This document shows, piece by piece, positions 58,803 through 64,000 of a stretch of DNA of 64,000 nt. Every line of letters starts with the position of its first letter. Position 1 is the first letter of the stretch. Position numbers and translations under genes: made by a program. The DNA is from Oceanispirochaeta sp. M1. GTDB taxonomy: Bacteria > Spirochaetota > Spirochaetia > DSM-2461. The notes beneath the pieces were generated by a model. That model was not told where the DNA came from. It ran no database searches and saw nothing but the letters and a program-made list of their open reading frames with translations. The stretch covers positions 1-64,000 of the forward strand of contig NZ_QQPQ01000007.1 in assembly GCF_003346715.1 (NCBI RefSeq), in the 5' to 3' direction.

Positions 58803-59480
58803 ATGGTAAAAGAATATGAAGGTAAGACGGAACGGGAGGCTATAGAAAAAGCTGCCGCAGATCTTGGAATGCAACAGGATCAGTTTGATGTTGAGATTCT
58901 GGAATCTGAACAGAAAGGATTGTTTTTCAAGAGAGGGAACGTCAAAATAAAGGTTTATGTAAATGAACCTCATCATCAGACAAAACGTGTTGTCGAAGCA
59001 ATTGAACCTTCAGGGGATATTGAGCAGCAGTTGATTGATTTTTTAAAGAAAGCAATTGAGCTTATGGGTTACCCCGGAGAGGTATCTATTACTTTCAGAG
59101 AAAAGGGAAAGATTGGTATGGATATTCAGTCCGATCATTCTGCAATTCTGATTGGTAAGAAAGGAAAGAACCTTGATGCCCTGCAGATGCTGGTTAATGT
59201 ATTTGCAAGTAAAATAGGCGGCAGCAGTTATAGTGGAAAGGTCATAATTGATACTGAAAACTACAGACAGCGTCGGGAAGAAAATCTGGTTCGTCTGGCT
59301 ACAAAGACAGCTGAGCAGGTATGTAAATCAAGATCTTCCAAGCTTCTGGAACCTATGAATCCCTTCGAAAGAAGACTGGTTCATATGGCTCTTAATGAAA
59401 TGGATGAAGTTATGACCAAGAGTGAAGGTGAAGGCCTCTACAAGCAGGTTCGCATTATCTATAAGGGAAGCAATAGCTGA
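58803..59480 (+). CDS. khpB: RNA-binding protein Jag/KhpB
   Basis: A 225-residue Jag/KhpB: Jag-N domain (1-52, YEGKTEREAIEKAAADL), type II KH domain with GKKGKNLDALQ (GxxG loop, about 110-150) and an R3H domain (about 160-225; NPFERRLVHMAL, EGEGLYKQVRI). It binds RNA and in other bacteria is tied to cell-wall synthesis and yidC. AGGAG ribosome-binding site; it follows yidC as usual and is closed by a terminator. Confidence 0.96.
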   Translation: MVKEYEGKTEREAIEKAAADLGMQQDQFDVEILESEQKGLFFKRGNVKIKVYVNEPHHQTKRVVEAIEPSGDIEQQLIDFLKKAIELMGYPGEVSITFREKGKIGMDIQSDHSAILIGKKGKNLDALQMLVNVFASKIGGSSYSGKVIIDTENYRQRREENLVRLATKTAEQVCKSRSSKLLEPMNPFERRLVHMALNEMDEVMTKSEGEGLYKQVRIIYKGSNS

Positions 59481-59509
59481 TAGATTCAGCAAAAATATTT
59501 AATTAAAAG

Positions 59510-59550
59510 AAAACCGGGTAGTTTCATTGTGAAATGACCCGGTTTTTTAT
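59510..59550 (+). terminator. Terminator after jag
   Basis: AAACCGGGT and ACCCGGTTT pair, with an inner GTTTCA/TGAAAT part, followed by T6. Confidence 0.9.
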
Positions 59551-59618
59551 TTCTTCTTTACTACAAGAGTGAATATACTATTTGCAGTTTTTATAATATC
59601 AAAGCATATTTAGATTAT

Positions 59619-60023
59619 ATGATATGGGCATTTATAGCTGACTTTATTGTATTTATACACTTTCTCTATGTGTTTTTTACCGTATTCGGTGAGTTGCTGA
59701 TACTGATAGGGGGACTCTTTAAATGGCATTGGGTCAAAAACAGGATTTTCCGGATCACACATCTTATTGCTGTACTCTTTGTAACACTGGAGTCCATGGC
59801 AGGTATTCTTTGTCCTTTAACTCAAATAGAATATGAATTTAGAAGAAGAGCAGGACAAGTAAGAGAAGATAATATTTCCTTTGTCGGGCGATTGATAAGG
59901 AAGTTTATATTCTATGATTTCCCAGAGATTTTTTTTATTTTACTATATGTCGGATTTGGTCTAATGGTAATTCTGACTTTTTTATTTATTCCAATTAGTA
60001 AAAAGCGTAAACAAATTATGTAA
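59619..60023 (+). CDS. DUF2784 family membrane protein
   Basis: A 134-residue membrane protein with about four hydrophobic helices (6-30, 42-62, 97-120). The segment VFFTVFGELLILIGGLFKWHWVKNRIFRITHL and the following ESMAGILCPLTQIEYEFRR are typical of DUF2784. Function unknown. TATTTA lies six bases before the ATG without ribosome-binding site. It is a lone gene between two terminators. Confidence 0.85.
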   Translation: MIWAFIADFIVFIHFLYVFFTVFGELLILIGGLFKWHWVKNRIFRITHLIAVLFVTLESMAGILCPLTQIEYEFRRRAGQVREDNISFVGRLIRKFIFYDFPEIFFILLYVGFGLMVILTFLFIPISKKRKQIM

Positions 60024-60067
60024 TTTCCGCCAGAGAAATGGCTCTCTTCTGGCGGAAATTTTTTTTC
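60022..60067 (+). terminator. Terminator between DUF2784 gene and thrC
   Basis: AATTTCCGCCAGA and TCTGGCGGAAATT form a 13-pair stem followed by eight T; A-rich on the other side only weakly. Confidence 0.92.
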
Positions 60068-60103
60068 GGGGCTAAAGCCCTAAACAATCACTATCCATAG
60101 TTT

Positions 60104-61387
60104 TTAAGAAAACATAGTTAAAAGAGTCTTTTTAAGATTATTTGAACTGTTAGAAATTTTAGATGATTTTTTTTCAAGATCTTTTACAGCAATTAAGGAA
60201 TCGGGTAAAACAGGTTTTGCTCCTACGGCCTTTTCATAAACCTCCGTAAATTTACCAGGATGTGCCGTTGAAAGTACCGTTAAGTGTTTTTCATTGCTGT
60301 CCATAGCAGCTTTTATTCCGACAGCCGTATGAGGACATACTTCATAATTATAGTCCCGCCCAATCATTGCCATGGTTTTCATTGTCTCATTATCGTCAAC
60401 CATGACACCCCTGATATCCTTTCTCATGGCCTCTACATCATTGTTATAGAGTTGAAGCATCCTTTCAAAGTTGCTGGGGGCCCCAACATCCATTGCGTTT
60501 GAATATGTCTGTACAGAGGCTCTGGGCTCATATACTGAGCTTTCCAGATAGGAAGGTACAACATCATTTCTGTTGGTGGCAGCAATAAAGTGATCAATAT
60601 CCAGGCCCCAGGATTTTGCATAGAGACCTGCGGTCAGGTTTCCGAAATTTCCGCTGGGAACACAGAATGTTGTATCTTTTCCTCTCAGTCTGCTTTCTGC
60701 CCATACATAATAGAATGACTGAGGAATCAGACGGCCGAGGTTTATTGAATTTGCTGATGAAAGATTGATACTGTCCAGTTCACTGTCTGTAAAAGAGTCT
60801 TTTACCATTCTCTGGCAGTCGTCGAAGGAACCCTCCACTTCAAGGGCATGGATATTTTTTCCCAGAGTTGTCATCTGTTTTTCCTGAAGAGGACTTACCC
60901 TTCCTGAGGGGTAAAGTATAACTACATCAATATTATTTTTATTATAGAAGGCTCTTGCAACAGCACTTCCGGTATCACCTGAAGTTGCAGTCAGTATTAC
61001 TGCTTTATGATCGCTTCCCTTGAGAAAATACTCCATAGTACTGGCCAGAAAGGAGGCACCGAAATCCTTAAATGCGGAACTGGGTCCGTGATAAAGTTCC
61101 AGTATACTTATTTTTTCATTAAGATCTCTTATTTCAGGAGAAAATGGAAAAGCCCTTTCGGCTAGTTTCACGGCATCTGCAGAGGGGATTTCTTCTCCAA
61201 GAAGATTCTGGATCATTGAAGCTGCGATTGACTGAAAGCTGCTGTTTTTATCAAATCCATCAAAAACAGATTTTAAATCCGGAGTCTCCAGGGGATAGAA
61301 CAGTCCTCCGTCGGGAGAGAGTCCCTGAAACATGGCATCTTTAAAGCTCAGTTTATAGTCAGCATTTCTTGTACTGGCAAATTTCAT
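60104..61387 (-). CDS. thrC: Threonine synthase
   Basis: A 427-residue PLP enzyme converting O-phosphohomoserine to threonine. The lysine motif is GPSSAFKDFGASF, the phosphate-binding loop TATSGDTGSAV, and the N-terminal FASTRNADYKLSFKDAMFQGLSPDGGLF is typical of the longer bacterial ThrC. The start at 61387 is preferred to one two codons earlier by the AAGGATT ribosome-binding site. It follows lysC at 9 bases, an operon for the aspartate family. No thrB or hom is in the window. Confidence 0.96.
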   Translation of the reverse strand: MKFASTRNADYKLSFKDAMFQGLSPDGGLFYPLETPDLKSVFDGFDKNSSFQSIAASMIQNLLGEEIPSADAVKLAERAFPFSPEIRDLNEKISILELYHGPSSAFKDFGASFLASTMEYFLKGSDHKAVILTATSGDTGSAVARAFYNKNNIDVVILYPSGRVSPLQEKQMTTLGKNIHALEVEGSFDDCQRMVKDSFTDSELDSINLSSANSINLGRLIPQSFYYVWAESRLRGKDTTFCVPSGNFGNLTAGLYAKSWGLDIDHFIAATNRNDVVPSYLESSVYEPRASVQTYSNAMDVGAPSNFERMLQLYNNDVEAMRKDIRGVMVDDNETMKTMAMIGRDYNYEVCPHTAVGIKAAMDSNEKHLTVLSTAHPGKFTEVYEKAVGAKPVLPDSLIAVKDLEKKSSKISNSSNNLKKTLLTMFS

Positions 61388-61396
61388 ATACAATCC

Positions 61397-62776
61397 TTAT
61401 CCAATAAACTTTTTATGTACGGCATTAAGGGCTTTATTCTTGTCTTTCTGCCTGATTACAAAAGATATATTTCTTTCTGAAGAGCCCTGCGCAATGGCCA
61501 GAATATTTATTTTTTCTTCACCTACGGCAGAGAATAGCTCACCTGTCAGCCCAATCTGTCCAATCATGTTTTCACCGATTACCGCTATTATAACGAGATT
61601 ATCAACAACATCAATTTTTTGGATTTTTCTCCGTTTAATCACTTCTTCCAGGTTCTCATTGAGTTTATTAACTGCAGCTGCAGTCTCTTCGCTCCGGCAG
61701 AGAATAGATATACTATGCTCAGAAGAAGCCTGGGTTATCATGATTATATTGACATCAGCCTCCGCAAGAGAACTGAAAATACGAGATGCAATTCCCGGCA
61801 TTCCCATCATACCGCCACCCTCAATATTTATAAGTGAGAGATCGTCAATTGAGGCAATACCTGTGATAATACGTTTTTTCTTTGTGTAGTCTTTGGTAAT
61901 TACTGTTCCCTCAGCCGAAGGATTAAGGGTATTTTTTATATAAACAGGAATATTCTTATCTGTGGTGGGTACCAGAGTATAGGGGTGTATTACCTCTGCT
62001 CCGAAAAAGGATAGTTCCATGGCCTCCTGAATACTCAGCTGAGGTATTACGAAAGCGGCGGGTACAATCCTCGGATCCGCAGTTAGTACGCCATCAACAT
62101 CAGTCCATATTTCCACTTTATCCGCATCAAGGGCTGCTCCGATGATACTGGCTGTATAATCACTGCCGTTTCTGCCTAGAGTTGTTGTACGTCCGGATTC
62201 ATCAGAGGCAATGAAGCCGCAAATAATTGGAATAACCCGGTCGGCATCATGAAGCTTGCTTTTAACTTCTCGGTAGGTTCTTTCAAAATTTACATTTCCC
62301 TTTCCATGGGTACTGTCGGTTTTGATAATATCTCTGGAATCTATAAATTGAGCCGGAATATCTATAAAATTAAGATATTCTGCAACCTGCATACAGTTCA
62401 GGCGTTCTCCGAAACTCATAATAAGATCCATTGATTTAAGAGAACATTCACGGACAAGTTCCACACCATGAAGTATTTCACTGAGATCCAGAAGAAGTTT
62501 TTCTATTGTATCCTGTAGTTCAGCACTTTTCTTATCTGCAAAAAGATCATCAAGACAGCTTAAATGTTTCTCTCTGATAGTCTCTATATTCTCTTTATAT
62601 TTCTGATCTCCTTTTTCGGCACAGATAGCGGCTTCAACAAGAAGGTTGGTAACACCCTTCATTGCTGAGAGTACTACGCAGAGGGGAGATGTTGCACTTT
62701 GTCTGATTATTTCTACGGTCTGTCGGATTTTATCGGCATCGGCGAGAGAACTGCCACCGAATTTTTTTACATTCAT
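61397..62776 (-). CDS. lysC: Aspartate kinase (monofunctional)
   Basis: A 459-residue aspartokinase: KFGGSSLAD at the N-terminus, substrate region FGERLNCMQVA and GRNGSDYTAS, then a tandem ACT regulatory region (about 310-459). It starts lysine/threonine/methionine synthesis and is probably inhibited by an end product at the ACT domains. It has no homoserine dehydrogenase domain. AAGGATCC ribosome-binding site. No riboswitch is visible in the 161-base upstream gap. Confidence 0.96.
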   Translation of the reverse strand: MNVKKFGGSSLADADKIRQTVEIIRQSATSPLCVVLSAMKGVTNLLVEAAICAEKGDQKYKENIETIREKHLSCLDDLFADKKSAELQDTIEKLLLDLSEILHGVELVRECSLKSMDLIMSFGERLNCMQVAEYLNFIDIPAQFIDSRDIIKTDSTHGKGNVNFERTYREVKSKLHDADRVIPIICGFIASDESGRTTTLGRNGSDYTASIIGAALDADKVEIWTDVDGVLTADPRIVPAAFVIPQLSIQEAMELSFFGAEVIHPYTLVPTTDKNIPVYIKNTLNPSAEGTVITKDYTKKKRIITGIASIDDLSLINIEGGGMMGMPGIASRIFSSLAEADVNIIMITQASSEHSISILCRSEETAAAVNKLNENLEEVIKRRKIQKIDVVDNLVIIAVIGENMIGQIGLTGELFSAVGEEKINILAIAQGSSERNISFVIRQKDKNKALNAVHKKFIG

Positions 62777-62937
62777 GTAAATGGATCCTTTTGTTTAGTA
62801 TTAGATGTTTATAGCTTTTTTTGGTAAAATTATCTATACCTGTACTTTGTAAGCTGATAGGATAGCAGTTGTTTTTAAAGCAAATAATTTGTTGACCTAT
62901 CCTTTACAGGAAAAGAAATAAGTGGTGAAAAAATTCT

Positions 62938-64000
62938 ATGCATAAATATGATATTGAAGGCGGATTTCCCATCAAGGGTAAAATCAAGGCCAGTGGTAAT
63001 AAAAATGCGGCATTGCCTTGTATTGCTGCAGTTCTCCTGAGTGATGAACCTATTGAACTGAAAAATATTCCGGACATTGAGGATGTCAGAGTCATGGTTG
63101 AAATCCTTGAGCATCTCGGTTGCAAGGTTGAACGTGCCGGAAAAAATCATCTGAAGTTTCAGATGACAGATATAAAAAATGAAGTTCCTGAAGCAATGGC
63201 TTCTGTAGTACGGGCTTCAATACTTTTTGCCGGGCCTCTCCTGGCCAGGACAGGTAAAGTTGTCCTTCCTCCTCCCGGAGGAGATGTAATCGGCAGAAGA
63301 CGTCTTGATACCCATTTTCTGGCTTTGACAGCTCTTGGTGCCCAGGTCGATATTGACGGACAGTTTACAATCACGGCCAACAAGCTTGTTGGTGTGGATA
63401 TTTTTCTGGATGAAGCTTCGGTTACTGCCACAGAGAATGCCATTATGGCCTGTGTTCTTGCTGAAGGTAAAACTATTCTCCGGAATGCAGCATCCGAACC
63501 TCATGTGCAGGATCTCTGCAATATGCTCAACGGAATGGGTGCAAAGATAAACGGAATCGGATCCAATATCCTCTATATTGATGGAGTAAAAAAACTGCAT
63601 TCTGTTTCCTATACTATCGGGGCTGATTTTATGGAGGTCGGATCTTATATTGGTCTGGCTGCAGTGACCCGGGGTGAACTTGAAATTACTAATGCAAATC
63701 CCGAACATATGCGTATGTGTAAAATTGCATTTGCTAAATTAGGTATTCACTGGAATTCAGATGGAAATTCTATTTATGTTCCTCCAAATCAGAATATGAA
63801 AGTACTCAGTGATATGGGAGGGATGATTCCACAGATTGACGATGCACCCTGGCCCGGATTTCCACCTGATCTGACGAGTATTATTACCGTTGTGGCCACT
63901 CAGGTTGAAGGAACCGTTCTTATTCATGAAAAGATGTTCGAGTCCAGAATGTTTTTTGTGGACAAACTAATTTCCATGGGAGCCGGAATAATCCTCTGTG
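62938..64000 (+). CDS. murA: UDP-N-acetylglucosamine 1-carboxyvinyltransferase (MurA), 3' end beyond window
   Basis: The first 354 codons of MurA, which transfers enolpyruvate to UDP-GlcNAc as the first step of peptidoglycan synthesis. The inside-out barrel motifs are present: [40 protein letters not shown], the [18 protein letters not shown] segment and [12 protein letters not shown]. At the position of the catalytic Cys115 of E. coli there is Asp116 in [12 protein letters not shown]. This substitution is known from chlamydiae, mycobacteria and Borrelia and confers fosfomycin insensitivity. The gene runs off the right edge, open to the end. Confidence 0.96.
   Translation, partial: MHKYDIEGGFPIKGKIKASGNKNAALPCIAAVLLSDEPIELKNIPDIEDVRVMVEILEHLGCKVERAGKNHLKFQMTDIKNEVPEAMASVVRASILFAGPLLARTGKVVLPPPGGDVIGRRRLDTHFLALTALGAQVDIDGQFTITANKLVGVDIFLDEASVTATENAIMACVLAEGKTILRNAASEPHVQDLCNMLNGMGAKINGIGSNILYIDGVKKLHSVSYTIGADFMEVGSYIGLAAVTRGELEITNANPEHMRMCKIAFAKLGIHWNSDGNSIYVPPNQNMKVLSDMGGMIPQIDDAPWPGFPPDLTSIITVVATQVEGTVLIHEKMFESRMFFVDKLISMGAGIILC

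Noticed and set aside
62777-62937. Lysine riboswitch or T-box upstream of lysC
   Set aside because: The gap to murA is only 161 bases and no conserved core or terminator/antiterminator pair is visible.

Overview
The window looks like the replication-origin region of a free-living spirochaete chromosome with moderate to low GC. The evidence is a bacterial origin block (parBA, gyrAB, dnaA, dnaN, recF, rpmH, rnpA, yidD, yidC, jag), a DUF4954 gene (a family I associate with spirochaetes and Bacteroidetes), many secreted HEAT/TPR/LamG proteins, ThyX as thymidylate synthase, and a MurA with Asp in place of the catalytic Cys, as in Borrelia. The species cannot be fixed from sequence reading alone.

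Layout. 1-363: left edge of an IS66-like insertion sequence, a tRNA 3' remnant and a terminator. 364-6499: an accessory sugar-acid module (two SDR dehydrogenases, a galactonate-dehydratase-type enolase, two AraC regulators, a URO-D/MtaA-like protein). 6576-8815: a secreted protein and a Cas4-like/DnaQ-like nuclease fusion. 8834-17255: a tightly coupled minus-strand operon (HEAT protein, LolD-type ATPase, FtsX-type permease, ZnuA-like binding protein, parvulin-like anchor, HupE-like membrane protein), followed upstream by an adenylate cyclase. 19099-36061: a mixed housekeeping and envelope region (epimerase, FHA-GntR-ArsC, HEXXH/propeller protein, duplicated acidic secreted protein, B12 radical SAM protein, UvrC, LamG and TPR proteins, ThyX, YigZ). 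36251-41115: glycoside hydrolase, then recR-ybaB-dnaX, SRP RNA and a cluster of three tRNA-Ser and one tRNA-Arg, all on the minus strand. 41235-45439: DUF4954, parB-parA and a NifU-type scaffold. 45558-59480: adenosine deaminase, three perfect parS sites, gyrA-gyrB, a bipartite oriC on both sides of dnaA with a DnaA-trio unwinding element, dnaN-recF-DciA-like, rpmH-rnpA-yidD-yidC-jag. 59619-64000: a DUF2784 gene, lysC-thrC and the start of murA.

Most notable observations: a ten-A slippery run with an SD-like element and a hairpin in dnaX that would give a 396-400 residue gamma-like product; the DnaA-trio origin; a parS site written into the last codons of gyrA; a metal-handling-like ABC operon joined to a PpiC/HupE-type pair; and a group of genes whose -10 hexamer lies 6-8 bases before the ATG with no convincing ribosome-binding site, which suggests leaderless mRNAs.
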